Source of the DNA: Caldilineaceae bacterium
GTDB lineage: Bacteria; Chloroflexota; Anaerolineae; Caldilineales; Caldilineaceae
DNA: 64,000 nucleotides
Direction: 5' to 3'
NCBI GenBank assembly: GCA_020634815.1
Contig: JACKBA010000005.1
Coordinates: forward strand, 62,001 to 126,000
A program made the position numbers and the translations under genes. Below are positions 34,686 through 45,065 of this stretch, in pieces (within the stretch, counting starts at the first letter, position 1; every line of letters starts with the position of its first letter). The notes under the pieces are model-generated. The model saw only the letters and a list, made by a program, of their open reading frames with translations. It did not search any database and was not told where the DNA came from.

Positions 34686-35950
34686 GCCAGGATCAGGTCG
34701 CGGCGGTCGAGATCGTAGAGACCGTAGGCCGCCGCCAGGATCTCGATGGGGTGGCGGCTGGGCAGGTCGGTGCCGTGTTCCAATTGCCAGCGGCAGGTCT
34801 CCGAGTCGCACGCCGAGTAGGTGACGCCGTCGCCCTGCGCCGCGACAAAGTCGAAGAGTTCGGCGCCCACGTCCATCGCGATCTGGTACTTCTCGACCTT
34901 GTAGCCGTAGGTGCCGGCGATGCCGCAGCAGCGCGCGTGCGATTCGGCAATCTCCAGCCCTGGGATGAGCGCCATGATCTCCAGCGCCGGCTTGCCGATG
35001 CGATGGGCGCGCATCTGGCAGGGCGCGTGGTAGGGCAGCTTGAGATCGACGGTGCGGAAATCAGTGCGCAGGTCGCCGGCCTCGTGCAACTCGCGCAGCC
35101 ACTCGAAGATGTCCCACGTGGCCATCTTTAACTGCACCGACGACTCGTCGTCCATGTCGAGCAGTTCGGGCGCCTCCTCCTTGAGCGTCAGGGTGCAACT
35201 GGTGCTCGTGCCGACGATGGGCAGCCCGGCGCGGGCAAAGCCGGCCAGCTTGCCCACGTTGCCGCGATGATAGTTGCGCGCCGCGCCGAACTCGCCGTTG
35301 GAGAGCAGCGGCAGCCCGCAGCAGTTCTGCTCCGGCACGATCACCTCGAAGCCGTTGTGCTCCATCACCGCCACGGCGGCCTTGCCGATGAAGGGCTCGT
35401 AGTACATCGTCGCGCAGCCGTGGTAGTAGACGACCTTCTTGTCCGACTTGCGCCGCTCCTTGGCCGTGCGCTTCAGCCAGTCGCGGAAGGTGCCGGTCGT
35501 GCTCCACGTCGGCAGCGGCGCCTCGCGTGCGATACGCATGACCTTCTCCGCCAGGAAGCGGCTGAGGGGGTTGTGCAGCCCGAAGTTGGCCAGCGGCGGC
35601 GCAAAGCTGCCCAGCTTGCCCAGCAGTTCGTTGCGCCCCAGCAGGCGATTGCGCAGCGGCAGCCCCTTGTCCGCCACGATCTCGGCGCGCGCCCGGGCAT
35701 TCAGCTCGGCAATCTTAACGCCCGTCGGGCAGACCTCGTTGCAGACGCGGCAGCCCGAGCAGTAGTCGACCGAGTGATCGGGCGATGTCGCCTGGTCAGG
35801 GTCGCGGAAGCGCTGCGCCTGCGGGCCGACGTACTTGGGGCCGGGAAAGAGATCGGTCACCGCCGAAACAGGGCAGTAACTCGTACAGATATTGCACTTG
35901 ATGCACTCGTCCAGAGACAGATCCACCGAGTGCCAGGATATTGGAGCCAT
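34682..35950 (-). CDS. glpC: Anaerobic glycerol-3-phosphate dehydrogenase subunit C
   Basis: 422 residues from ATG 35950, preceded by GGCGGAGAA; the upstream extension reads intergenic repeats. Two [4Fe-4S] ferredoxin motifs (CIKCNICTSYCP and CSGCRVCNEVCP) precede two CCG domains (EQNCCGLPLL and ARCCGIAGTYG), the architecture of GlpC and related heterodisulfide-reductase-like subunits. It takes electrons from GlpAB to the quinone pool at the membrane. It is downstream of glpB after a 150-bp repeat-rich spacer and overlaps the PanE-like gene. Confidence 0.9.
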   Translation of the reverse strand: MAPISWHSVDLSLDECIKCNICTSYCPVSAVTDLFPGPKYVGPQAQRFRDPDQATSPDHSVDYCSGCRVCNEVCPTGVKIAELNARARAEIVADKGLPLRNRLLGRNELLGKLGSFAPPLANFGLHNPLSRFLAEKVMRIAREAPLPTWSTTGTFRDWLKRTAKERRKSDKKVVYYHGCATMYYEPFIGKAAVAVMEHNGFEVIVPEQNCCGLPLLSNGEFGAARNYHRGNVGKLAGFARAGLPIVGTSTSCTLTLKEEAPELLDMDDESSVQLKMATWDIFEWLRELHEAGDLRTDFRTVDLKLPYHAPCQMRAHRIGKPALEIMALIPGLEIAESHARCCGIAGTYGYKVEKYQIAMDVGAELFDFVAAQGDGVTYSACDSETCRWQLEHGTDLPSRHPIEILAAAYGLYDLDRRDLILA

Positions 35951-35975
35951 TGCTTTCTCCGCCGTTGCAGGTTTA

Positions 35976-36119
35976 TCGTCACGAGGTGACAAGATGACAC
36001 GACGAGGGGATGACTGCGGGTAGCGGATGCTGATTGACAATTGACCGTTAACCATTGACCGTTGGCAATTGGCTATCAACACCCGCCCTCACTTCCTCAT
36101 CTTGTCATCCCCTCACCCC
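35976..36119. repeat. Low-complexity dyad region between glpB and glpC
   Basis: The left part (35982-36014, GGTGACAAGATGACA and GAGGGGATGAC) is mirrored by the right part (36095-36119, CATCTTGTCATCCCCTCACC). Between them lie two ATTGACCGTT copies inside a CAATTG-bounded imperfect palindrome. The right arm runs over the glpB stop. It is the same style of intergenic palindrome as the AGATTGG elements but with other words. Confidence 0.7.
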
Positions 36120-37379
36120 TTCAAAATCTCGCTCCCTCACAATCGCATCCGCCGCCGCCACCCCCGTGACGATGGCGATGCCCTCCAGGCTGCGTTCCAG
36201 GATCGGGTCGGCGTGGGCCAGCGCACCGCCTGCCGCCCACAGGTTGGCATAAACGGGCCGGCCATCGGCGTCGACGGGCTGGAAGGAACTGTCCACGCTC
36301 ACACCGCCGCGGAAGGCCGGCTGGCCCTGCGGGTCGAGAAATAGTGGCCGGAACCACTGCGTGCGGTCCTGCGGCACCGTCAGCGGCAGGTCGAAGATCG
36401 TCTCCCAGAAGCGGCCGCCGGGATCGCTGGAGAAGCCGCCGCCCAGCACGCCGCCCGTGGCCAGCAGATAGGCCGCCGCGCGGTGGCGCAACGGCCGCGC
36501 GCTCGTCGCCGTCTCGACCCACTGGATGGCGTCCCCCTCGGCGTGAAAGCCGATGACCTCCATGCCCACCTCGACGCGCACGCCGCGGCGTTCCAACTCG
36601 TGCCGCAGCGCCGTCGTCAGGCGAATGCCCGGCACGCTGGGCGGCAGCGTGGGAATCTCGAAGACGGGGCACTTCAGCTCGCGCTGGAGCGCTGCCATCA
36701 CCTCGGTATGCCGGTGCAGGCCAAGGATGGCCGGCAGGCCGATGCGTTCGCCCGGCTGCGCCACCAACTTCAGCGCCGAGACCAGCCGCTGCTGTGCCGC
36801 CGGTTCGTCGAGTAGCGCGGCCAGTTGGACGCTGTTGCGGTCGCGCGCCGCGCTGACGACGCTCCACGGCAGGGTCGCCGCGCGCGCCGGCTGTCCTGCC
36901 GCGGTGAGGTTGCGCACGATGAAATGCGGGTAGAAGTCGCGCATCCCCTCCAGCCCCACGATGAGCATGGGGCGCCCGGCATCCGCTTCGCCGCCAGCCT
37001 GCGCCGCCGGCGCCAGAAAGACGGGGCGCCACGCCCCGGCCGGCGACGGCAGCAGCATGTTCCGCTCGCCGTCTGCACCGGCATAGCCAAGGCCGCAGCG
37101 CGCAGTCAGCGTCTGGAACCAGGTCAGCGCCGCGCGTGCCGCGTCGCGCTCAATCAACTGGTAGGGATGGTCGTCCTCCAGGCGCGCCATGGCCGTCCAG
37201 GGCGCTTCGACCGGCTGCTCGTCCCCGGCGAGATAGCCCAGCACGTCGATCGTGCCGGCGTTCCAGTGATGCGCGCCCATGCCCTTGGCGATGACCTTGA
37301 CGCGCCGGCCTTCCTCGGCCGCACGCAGGGCCGCAACCAGGCCGCTCAGCCCGGCGCCAAGTACCAGTAGGTCGATCAT
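36105..37379 (-). CDS. glpB: Anaerobic glycerol-3-phosphate dehydrogenase subunit B
   Basis: 424 residues. FAD-binding Rossmann start MIDLLVLGAGLSGLVAALRA, family segment AKGMGAHHWNAGTIDVLGYL, and the C-terminal ANLWAAGGALAHADPI then SLEGIAIVTGVAAADAI. Partner of GlpA in the anaerobic G3P dehydrogenase, passing electrons to GlpC. The ATG overlaps the glpA stop (ATGA). The 3' end enters the intergenic repeat, but the protein length is normal for GlpB. Confidence 0.9.
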   Translation of the reverse strand: MIDLLVLGAGLSGLVAALRAAEEGRRVKVIAKGMGAHHWNAGTIDVLGYLAGDEQPVEAPWTAMARLEDDHPYQLIERDAARAALTWFQTLTARCGLGYAGADGERNMLLPSPAGAWRPVFLAPAAQAGGEADAGRPMLIVGLEGMRDFYPHFIVRNLTAAGQPARAATLPWSVVSAARDRNSVQLAALLDEPAAQQRLVSALKLVAQPGERIGLPAILGLHRHTEVMAALQRELKCPVFEIPTLPPSVPGIRLTTALRHELERRGVRVEVGMEVIGFHAEGDAIQWVETATSARPLRHRAAAYLLATGGVLGGGFSSDPGGRFWETIFDLPLTVPQDRTQWFRPLFLDPQGQPAFRGGVSVDSSFQPVDADGRPVYANLWAAGGALAHADPILERSLEGIAIVTGVAAADAIVRERDFEGVRG

Positions 37380-39136
37380 AGCTCGTCGCCCTCCTTGTGT
37401 GCCGTGGCGCCCGGCGTCGTGTCGAACTGCCAGAACTCCGTCAGCGGGCTTGTATCGTCGTCGGGCGGCAGGTGGTCCACATTCATGACGCTCAGGTAGA
37501 TCAGCTCATCCAGCCGCTCCTGCTTCAACTGCCGCCCCCACAGCACCGGCGTGAGCCCGCGCCAGCGCTCTTGCAGGAAGTCGCGCAGGAGCAGGTTCGG
37601 GTTATCAAAGCGCCGGTTCGATCGACGGGCGCCGTTTGCACCAATGTTGTGCTTGGGCGACTGCATGTACGCCACTTCCCACTCCGACGTGGCGCTTGGG
37701 ACAGCCGCCTCTTCCTCGTCCCTCGCCCCTCGTCCCTCGCCCCCCTCCGCCAAAATCCCTGCGGCGCGGAAGGTGCAGAAACCACCCTGGCACGGACCCA
37801 TGCCCAGCCGCACATCGCGGCGCAGATCGTCGAGCGTGACCGTCGGGTTGTTCTGCGCCGCCTGCTCGATCATGGCCCGCGTGACCAGTTCGCACTCGCA
37901 GACCAGGTCGCCCTGCAGGTGGTGTTCCTCCACCTCGTGCAGGCGATGGCCGAGCCAGTAGTAGCCCTGCTCCGTTCCCGGCACGGGTGTGTCGGCGGTG
38001 CGGCAGGCACGCTCCACGCCAAGCTGGGCGCACGCCTTGTCCATGGTCGTCTGCGCCATGAGCCGGAAGGTGGTCCACTTGCCGCCGGTGATGGTGAGAA
38101 AGCCGCTGACGCCGTCGCGCTGCTGGTGGTCGAGCAGCGCCAGCGCGCGCGTCGCATCGCGGCTGTCGCCGGCATAGCCCTCCTGGTAGAGCGGTCGCAC
38201 CCCCGCCCATGCCCGCAAGATGCGCGCCTTGCTCATGCCGGGCACCAGCTTGTCGCCCTCGTCGAGCATCAACTGCACTTCCCACGGCTCGATGGGCAGC
38301 AACTCGGGGTCGGTCACCCGTTCGTCGGTCGTGCCGATGATCGCGACCGTGTGCACCGGCACGAGAATATCGCCGTCGGCGGGCATCTTGCAGCGGTTGA
38401 TCACGGTGTTGACCAGGCGGTGGTTGACGGCCACCATCACGCCCTTGCCCGGAATCACTCGCACGGGAATGCCGGCCGTGGCTGCAATCTGCCCGGCCCA
38501 CGCGCCGCTGGCGTTGATGGTCATGGCCGCCTCGATGACGGTCTCCTCGCCGCTGACGGCATCGCGCACCCGCGCGCCCGTGACGCGGCGGTCGCCCTCG
38601 CCCCCTTCCGTCAGCAGGCCGACGACCTCGTGGTAGATGAGGATCTGCGCGCCGGCCTGGCGCGCGGCCTGCACGGTGGCGTGCGTTGCCAGAAAGCTGT
38701 CGGCGGAACCGTCCGGCACCTCGAAGACGCGGTTGATGCGCGGATTGAGCAGCGGCTCGCGGCGGAAGGCCTCCTTCAGCGGGATCTCCTCGCACGGGAT
38801 GCCCGTCTTGGCGCACGCCGCACGGAAGCGGTCGGGGTAGTCGCCCTCATCTTCGGGCGTCACCACGAAGAAGCCGCTCGTATCCTCGATGCAGTGCGTG
38901 TGCGTGCGGCGCAGGATGCGGTTCTCCTCGATGCACTCGATGGCGCTCTGCGGGTCCTTGACGACGTAGCGGCCGCCGGAGTGCAGCAGGCCATGGTAGC
39001 GGCCGGTCGTGCCGTGGGTCAGGTCGCGTTTCTCCACCAGCACCACGCGAAAGCCGCGCAGCGCGGCGTCCCACGCCACCCCCGTGCCGGTCGACCCGCC
39101 GCCAATCACCAGGATGTCGGTCGAAATCTTGTTCAT
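37376..39136 (-). CDS. glpA: Anaerobic glycerol-3-phosphate dehydrogenase subunit A
   Basis: 586 residues. Catalytic FAD subunit that oxidises G3P to DHAP: DILVIGGGSTGTGVAWDAAL, LVEKRDLTHGTTGRYHGLLH, NASGAWAGQIAATAGIPVRV. A C-terminal BFD-like [2Fe-2S] domain is present (CECELVTRAMI, then MGPCQGGFCTFRAAG). After that domain, the sequence GEGRGARDEEEA is encoded by the heptamer repeat found at 31110, an in-frame expansion absent from typical GlpA. The final 90 residues (FLQERWRGLTPVLWG, QERLDELIYLSVMNVD) match GlpA C-termini, so the gene is intact. It starts 12 bp after dhaM. Confidence 0.92.
   Translation of the reverse strand: MNKISTDILVIGGGSTGTGVAWDAALRGFRVVLVEKRDLTHGTTGRYHGLLHSGGRYVVKDPQSAIECIEENRILRRTHTHCIEDTSGFFVVTPEDEGDYPDRFRAACAKTGIPCEEIPLKEAFRREPLLNPRINRVFEVPDGSADSFLATHATVQAARQAGAQILIYHEVVGLLTEGGEGDRRVTGARVRDAVSGEETVIEAAMTINASGAWAGQIAATAGIPVRVIPGKGVMVAVNHRLVNTVINRCKMPADGDILVPVHTVAIIGTTDERVTDPELLPIEPWEVQLMLDEGDKLVPGMSKARILRAWAGVRPLYQEGYAGDSRDATRALALLDHQQRDGVSGFLTITGGKWTTFRLMAQTTMDKACAQLGVERACRTADTPVPGTEQGYYWLGHRLHEVEEHHLQGDLVCECELVTRAMIEQAAQNNPTVTLDDLRRDVRLGMGPCQGGFCTFRAAGILAEGGEGRGARDEEEAAVPSATSEWEVAYMQSPKHNIGANGARRSNRRFDNPNLLLRDFLQERWRGLTPVLWGRQLKQERLDELIYLSVMNVDHLPPDDDTSPLTEFWQFDTTPGATAHKEGDEL
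37714..37746. repeat. Heptamer-type repeat inside glpA
   Basis: Degenerate tandem of CTCGTCC / CTCGCCC units within the glpA coding sequence, coding for Gly/Glu/Arg/Asp-rich residues on the minus strand. It is the same word family as 31110-31137. Confidence 0.75.
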
Positions 39137-39148
39137 TGGGTCATCCGT

Positions 39149-41686
39149 TCATTTTCCCATCGATTCGCGCACGAGCCGGCGCACCGACTCGGCGTCGTTC
39201 AGTTGCAAGGCTTTTTGCGCCAGGCGCCGCGCCGCCGGCATCGACTGGCGCAGGATCGTCTGCTTGGCCGCCGGGATGCTGGCCGGCGCCATGCTGAATT
39301 CGTCGAGACCCAGCCCGAGCAGGAGCGGGATCGCATCGACGTCGGCCGCCAGTTCGCCGCACAGGCCGACCCAGCGACCGTGCAGGTGCGCCGCGCGCAA
39401 CACCAGGTCGATCTGGCGCAGCATGGCCGGGTGCAGCGGATCGACCAGGCCGGCGACGCGCTGGTTCGTGCGGTCAGCGGCAAAGGTGTACTGCGTCAGG
39501 TCATTGGTGCCGATGCTGAAGAAGTCCACCAGCGGCGCCAGTTGGTCGGCAATCTCGACGGCGGCGGGCGTCTCCACCATGATGCCCACGGGCAGGTCGG
39601 CGTTGAAGGGGATGCCGGCCGCGGTGAGTTCGCTGGCGGCGGCGGCCATGAGCGCCTGCGCGCGCAGGATCTCGTCGACGGTGCAGATCATCGGGAACAT
39701 AACCTGTACGTTGCCGCTGACGCCCGCGCGCATGAGCGCGCGCAACTGTGCCTTGAAGAATTCCGGCATGGCCAGCGAAATGCGAATCGCCCGCCAGCCG
39801 AGGAACGGGTTCGATTCTTGCGGCAGGGCCAGGTAGGGCGCCGGTTTGTCGCCGCCGATGTCCAGCGTGCGAATGATGACCGGCCGATCGCCCATGACCT
39901 GCGCCACGCTCTGGTAGATGGCGAACTGCTCCTCCTCGCTGGGCGGCGTCAGCCGCTCCTGGAAGAGGAACTCGGTGCGCAGCAGGCCGACGCCCTCGGC
40001 GCCTGCTTCCAGCGCCAGGCTTGCGTCGGCGGCCGCACCCAGGTTGGCGACGACCTCGACGCGCACGCCGTCGTGCGTGCGCGTCAGGCGCTGTGCCGCT
40101 GCCCAGGCTGTACTGCGCGCCTCCGCGGCGGTGGATTGCGCCTGTGCGTAGACAAAGGTGGTGTCTGCATCCGGCTCGATGATGACAGTGCCGCGATTGC
40201 CGTCCAGCGCCAGGGTGATGCCATTGCGGGCGGTAGCGGTCAGCTCTGGCCCGACGGCGACCACGGCGGGGATGCCCATGCTGCGTGCCAGGATGGCCGA
40301 GTGCGCCGCCGGCCCGCCGCCCGCCGTACAGAAGCCGACCACGCGGCTGCGGTCGAGCGTGGCGGTCTGCGACGGCAGCAGATCGTCGGCGACGATGATG
40401 GCGTTGGCCGGCAGCTCGATGGCCGGCAGTGTCTCCTGGCGCAGCAACTGGAGCAGCCGGCGTCCCACGTCCTCCACATCGGCGGCACGCTGCTGGAAGA
40501 CAGCGCCGCTCATCTTGCGGAAACGCTCGGACCAGCGCAGCACGGTGCGCCGCACCGCGGCATCGGCGGCCCATCCTTCATGCTCGATCGCGGCGTGGAT
40601 ATCGGCCAGGAAGTCGCGATCTTGGAGCAGCAGCATGTGGGCGCGGAAGATGATCGACCTCTCCTCGCCCAGCGTGTCGCGAATTTCGAGCGTGAGCGCG
40701 TCGAGCTGGTCCAGGGCAGTGTTGTGCGCCGCCTGGAATGCCGTCCACTCGGCGGCCGTCGCGCCGGATGCGCGTTCGTCGCGTGGTTCGTCGCGCAGCG
40801 GGTCGTAGGCGCCGGAGATGACCACGGCTGTGCCGATGGCGATTCCCGGCGAGGCGGGGAGGCCGGTCAGGTGTGCTCGTCCTTTGCCCTCAATTGCGGG
40901 CGGTATGGCGGTGCCGATCAGGACCGGCGCCTCTTCGACGCTCTCGCCCACATCATGCGCCACCTGCTTGACCAGCGTATTGACGGCGCTTTCGGCATCG
41001 CGCCCGGTGGCATCGATACGGATGCAGTGATCTTTTTCGATGCCCAGCGAGAGGAGTTGATTGAAGCGATTGGCATGCGCAGGGCCGGCGCCGGTCGTCA
41101 CATTGGTGACGCGTACCTCGGCGTGAAAGCCCGCCGCAGTCTGGATGAAGCGTGCGGCCGGCCCGAAATGCAGCCCGGCAGGGTTGACGACAATGACGTC
41201 GGCGCTGGCGACCTGTGCCCGTTCGTGCTGCTCGCCTTCCGCCGTCCAGGCGTCGGGCGAGCCATTGCGGCTGTCGTCATATTCGAGTACCGCCTGTTTG
41301 GCCAGCGATGCTTCCTCGGCCTCGCGTGCCACCGCCTCCAGCCCCATGCCGATGGAGGCTTGCACGGCTGCCGCCATCGCCCCCTCGACAAAGGGACCGA
41401 CGCTGAGACGCACGCGGGCGGCCTGCTCCGGCTCCAGCAGGTCGAGCGCCACCTGCCCGCTGATGACGGCGCTGCCCAGGTCCATGAGCACCAACACGCC
41501 GTCCTCGCTGAAGACAGCCTGAATCGCCTCGGCAATTGCGACGGGGTCGGTGCCGAAGGGCTGGTGCGGGTTATCGCTGCCGCCGACGGCGACAATCGGT
41601 GCGCGCCCCTGGATCTGTTGGTCTGCCAGCGCCTTGACGGCGATGGACAGCTCTCTGCTGTGCGATACGAGTACGATGCCGACCAT
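39149..41686 (-). CDS. dhaM: Phosphoprotein phosphotransferase DhaM: IIA-HPr-full-length EI fusion
   Basis: 845 residues. Domain 1 (1-130) is the mannose-type IIA DhaM domain, with VSHSRELS and phospho-His9. Domain 2 (about 160-245) is HPr-like, with PAGLHFGPAARF and His173; the Arg normally found two residues after the His is replaced by Gly. Domain 3 (about 272-845) is a complete Enzyme I: GGGPAAHSAILARSMGIPAV with phospho-His462, then LRTEFLF, DIGGDKPAPYL, FFSIGTNDLTQY and GLCGELAAD of the PEP-binding barrel. E. coli DhaM has only part of EI. The enzyme should therefore draw phosphate from PEP itself and pass it to DhaL-ADP for dihydroxyacetone phosphorylation. Confidence 0.93.
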   Translation of the reverse strand: MVGIVLVSHSRELSIAVKALADQQIQGRAPIVAVGGSDNPHQPFGTDPVAIAEAIQAVFSEDGVLVLMDLGSAVISGQVALDLLEPEQAARVRLSVGPFVEGAMAAAVQASIGMGLEAVAREAEEASLAKQAVLEYDDSRNGSPDAWTAEGEQHERAQVASADVIVVNPAGLHFGPAARFIQTAAGFHAEVRVTNVTTGAGPAHANRFNQLLSLGIEKDHCIRIDATGRDAESAVNTLVKQVAHDVGESVEEAPVLIGTAIPPAIEGKGRAHLTGLPASPGIAIGTAVVISGAYDPLRDEPRDERASGATAAEWTAFQAAHNTALDQLDALTLEIRDTLGEERSIIFRAHMLLLQDRDFLADIHAAIEHEGWAADAAVRRTVLRWSERFRKMSGAVFQQRAADVEDVGRRLLQLLRQETLPAIELPANAIIVADDLLPSQTATLDRSRVVGFCTAGGGPAAHSAILARSMGIPAVVAVGPELTATARNGITLALDGNRGTVIIEPDADTTFVYAQAQSTAAEARSTAWAAAQRLTRTHDGVRVEVVANLGAAADASLALEAGAEGVGLLRTEFLFQERLTPPSEEEQFAIYQSVAQVMGDRPVIIRTLDIGGDKPAPYLALPQESNPFLGWRAIRISLAMPEFFKAQLRALMRAGVSGNVQVMFPMICTVDEILRAQALMAAAASELTAAGIPFNADLPVGIMVETPAAVEIADQLAPLVDFFSIGTNDLTQYTFAADRTNQRVAGLVDPLHPAMLRQIDLVLRAAHLHGRWVGLCGELAADVDAIPLLLGLGLDEFSMAPASIPAAKQTILRQSMPAARRLAQKALQLNDAESVRRLVRESMGK

Positions 41687-41734
41687 GGCTCTCTTTCCGT
41701 TGGCTACGGAAGGTAGTGATTGGTCTGAGCGCGA

Positions 41735-43246
<1,512 letters not shown>

Positions 43247-43298
43247 GTCTGCCTTCCCTTTGCTTGATGGTCTGGTCGGGTTGCTCGGTTGACTGTTG

Positions 43299-43934
43299 CT
43301 ACTGCGCGCTGCACGCGGCTTGCGCGGCGGCCTTGATCAGCAGCCAGGCTGACGTCGCGCCCGGATCCTGGTGGCCGATGCTGCGCGGCCCGAGATAGCT
43401 GGCGCGCCCCTTGCTTGCCTGCATGGGGATTGTCGCTTTCATGCCCGCTTCGGCGGCTGCGGCGGCTGCCTCAAGCGCCTGGCATGTCTCCTGCCCGGCG
43501 TCGGCCGCTTCCTGCAACGCCGCAATCGCCGGCGCCAGCGCGTCGATCATCGTCTTGTCGCCCGGGCGCGCGCTGCCGCGCTGGCGGATGCCGTCCACCC
43601 CGGCGCTCAACTGGGCCGCAAGTTCGGTTAGCGACAACTCCTCTTTGCCGCCCGACGCCATCCCCATGCGCAGAAAGAGCGTGCCGTAGAGCGGGCCGCT
43701 TGCGCCGCCTACCTTGGAGAGCAAGGTCATACCGACCCCTTTGAAGAAGCTGCCAATGTCCTGCTCCCGCAGGGACGGCATACGCTGCATGACCTCTGTG
43801 AAGCCGCGATCCATGTTGATGCCGTGGTCGGCGTCGCCGATCGCTGCATCGAGCGCGGTCAACTGCTCCTTGTTGGTAGAAATTTCTTGTGCGTAGATTG
43901 TAATCCAGTCAATCAGAGTTGATTTCTGTATCAT
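43299..43934 (-). CDS. dhaL: Dihydroxyacetone kinase ADP-binding subunit DhaL
   Basis: 211 residues from ATG 43934; the longer frame reads upstream of dhaL into the dhaK C-terminal region. DhaL binds ADP-Mg as a cofactor: LTALDAAIGDADHGINMDRG has the Asp ligands, followed by GGASGPLYGTLFLRMG and SKGRASYLGPRSIGHQDPGA. It receives phosphate from DhaM and passes it to DHA bound on DhaK. Confidence 0.95.
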   Translation of the reverse strand: MIQKSTLIDWITIYAQEISTNKEQLTALDAAIGDADHGINMDRGFTEVMQRMPSLREQDIGSFFKGVGMTLLSKVGGASGPLYGTLFLRMGMASGGKEELSLTELAAQLSAGVDGIRQRGSARPGDKTMIDALAPAIAALQEAADAGQETCQALEAAAAAAEAGMKATIPMQASKGRASYLGPRSIGHQDPGATSAWLLIKAAAQAACSAQ

Positions 43935-44019
43935 GGGACCAGTCTGTTTTGTTGTTGTGATGCGCCGTGCCATGGTGCAATGCGGCGCGTTGGGTCGATT
44001 GTGCCGAAAACGCTGCGTG

Positions 44020-45015
44020 CTACCAGTGCAGCGCGGCGGTGCGCACCGGCGCATCCCAGAGACGCAGCAACTCGTCGCCCACGTCGAGCAGGGTGATCGA
44101 GCAGCCCGCCATCTCCAGCGAGGTGATGTAGTTGCCGATCAGGTTGCGTGCGATGATGACGCCGCGCGCGTCGCACAGCTCGGCGAGACGGCGGAAGACG
44201 ATGTACAACTCCACCAGCGGCGTGCCGCCCATGCCGTTGACCATGGCGATGACCTGGCTGCCGCGCTGGAAGGGGAGGTCGTCAAAGATGGTGGCGGCCA
44301 GGATGTCGGTGATCTCGTCGGCCGATTGCAGCATCATGCGCTCGCGGCCCGGTTCGCCGTGAATGCCGACGCCGATCTCCATCTCTGCCTCGCCGATGGC
44401 GAAGGTGGGGCGCCCGACCGCCGGCACGATGCAGGAGGTCAGCGCCATGCCCATGCTGCGTCCGTTCCCGTTGACGGCACGGCAGAGTTCGGCGACCTGC
44501 GCCAGCGACTGCCCTTCCTCTGCCGCCGCGCCGCAGATCTTCTCGGCCAGCACCGTGGTACCGACGCCGCGCCGCCCGGCAGTGTACAGGCTGTTCTGCA
44601 CGGCGACGTCGTCGTTGACGATAACGCTCTCGACCTGGATTCCCTCGGCGGCGCAGAATTCGGCGGCGATCTCGAAATTCATGACATCACCGGTGTAGTT
44701 CTTCACAATGAAAAGTACGCCGGCGCCGCCGTCGACGGCCTTGGCGGCGGCCACCATCTGGTCCGGCGTGGGCGAGGTGAAGAAGGCGCCGGGGCAGGCC
44801 GCGTCGAGCATGCCGGCGCCGACGAAGCCGGCGTGCATGGGTTCGTGGCCGCTGCCGCCGCCGGAGACGATGCCGACTTTGCCCGGCTGCGGTGCATCAG
44901 CACGCACGACGAACGTGGGGTCGAAATGGACGCGCAGCAGATCGCCGTGGGCGCGCGCCATGCCGGCCAGTGCTTCCTCAACCGCGCGTTCCGGGGCATT
45001 GATGAGCTTTTTCAT
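44020..45015 (-). CDS. dhaK: Dihydroxyacetone kinase subunit DhaK
   Basis: 331 residues from ATG 45015, with AGGAAG upstream. Binds dihydroxyacetone covalently through His in GIHGEPGRER. Other family segments are GKVGIVSGGGSGHEPMHAGF, KNYTGDVMNFEIA and VNGMGGTPLVELYIV. The predicted longer frame (to 45480) overlaps rdgB and is rejected. dhaK begins the run dhaK-dhaL-glpK-dhaM-glpA-glpB-glpC-panE-like, 50 bp after rdgB. Confidence 0.95.
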   Translation of the reverse strand: MKKLINAPERAVEEALAGMARAHGDLLRVHFDPTFVVRADAPQPGKVGIVSGGGSGHEPMHAGFVGAGMLDAACPGAFFTSPTPDQMVAAAKAVDGGAGVLFIVKNYTGDVMNFEIAAEFCAAEGIQVESVIVNDDVAVQNSLYTAGRRGVGTTVLAEKICGAAAEEGQSLAQVAELCRAVNGNGRSMGMALTSCIVPAVGRPTFAIGEAEMEIGVGIHGEPGRERMMLQSADEITDILAATIFDDLPFQRGSQVIAMVNGMGGTPLVELYIVFRRLAELCDARGVIIARNLIGNYITSLEMAGCSITLLDVGDELLRLWDAPVRTAALHW

Positions 45016-45065
45016 GGCGATCTTCCTGTCAAGCGATCGATCGGGCGCGGTCCGTCCGCGCAGAG

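Noticed and set aside
37397..41716. A 1439-codon open frame on the plus strand
   Set aside because: It is antisense to glpA and dhaM, which have complete family motifs. The protein is His/Arg/Ala-rich with no domain, as expected from GC-rich shadow frames.
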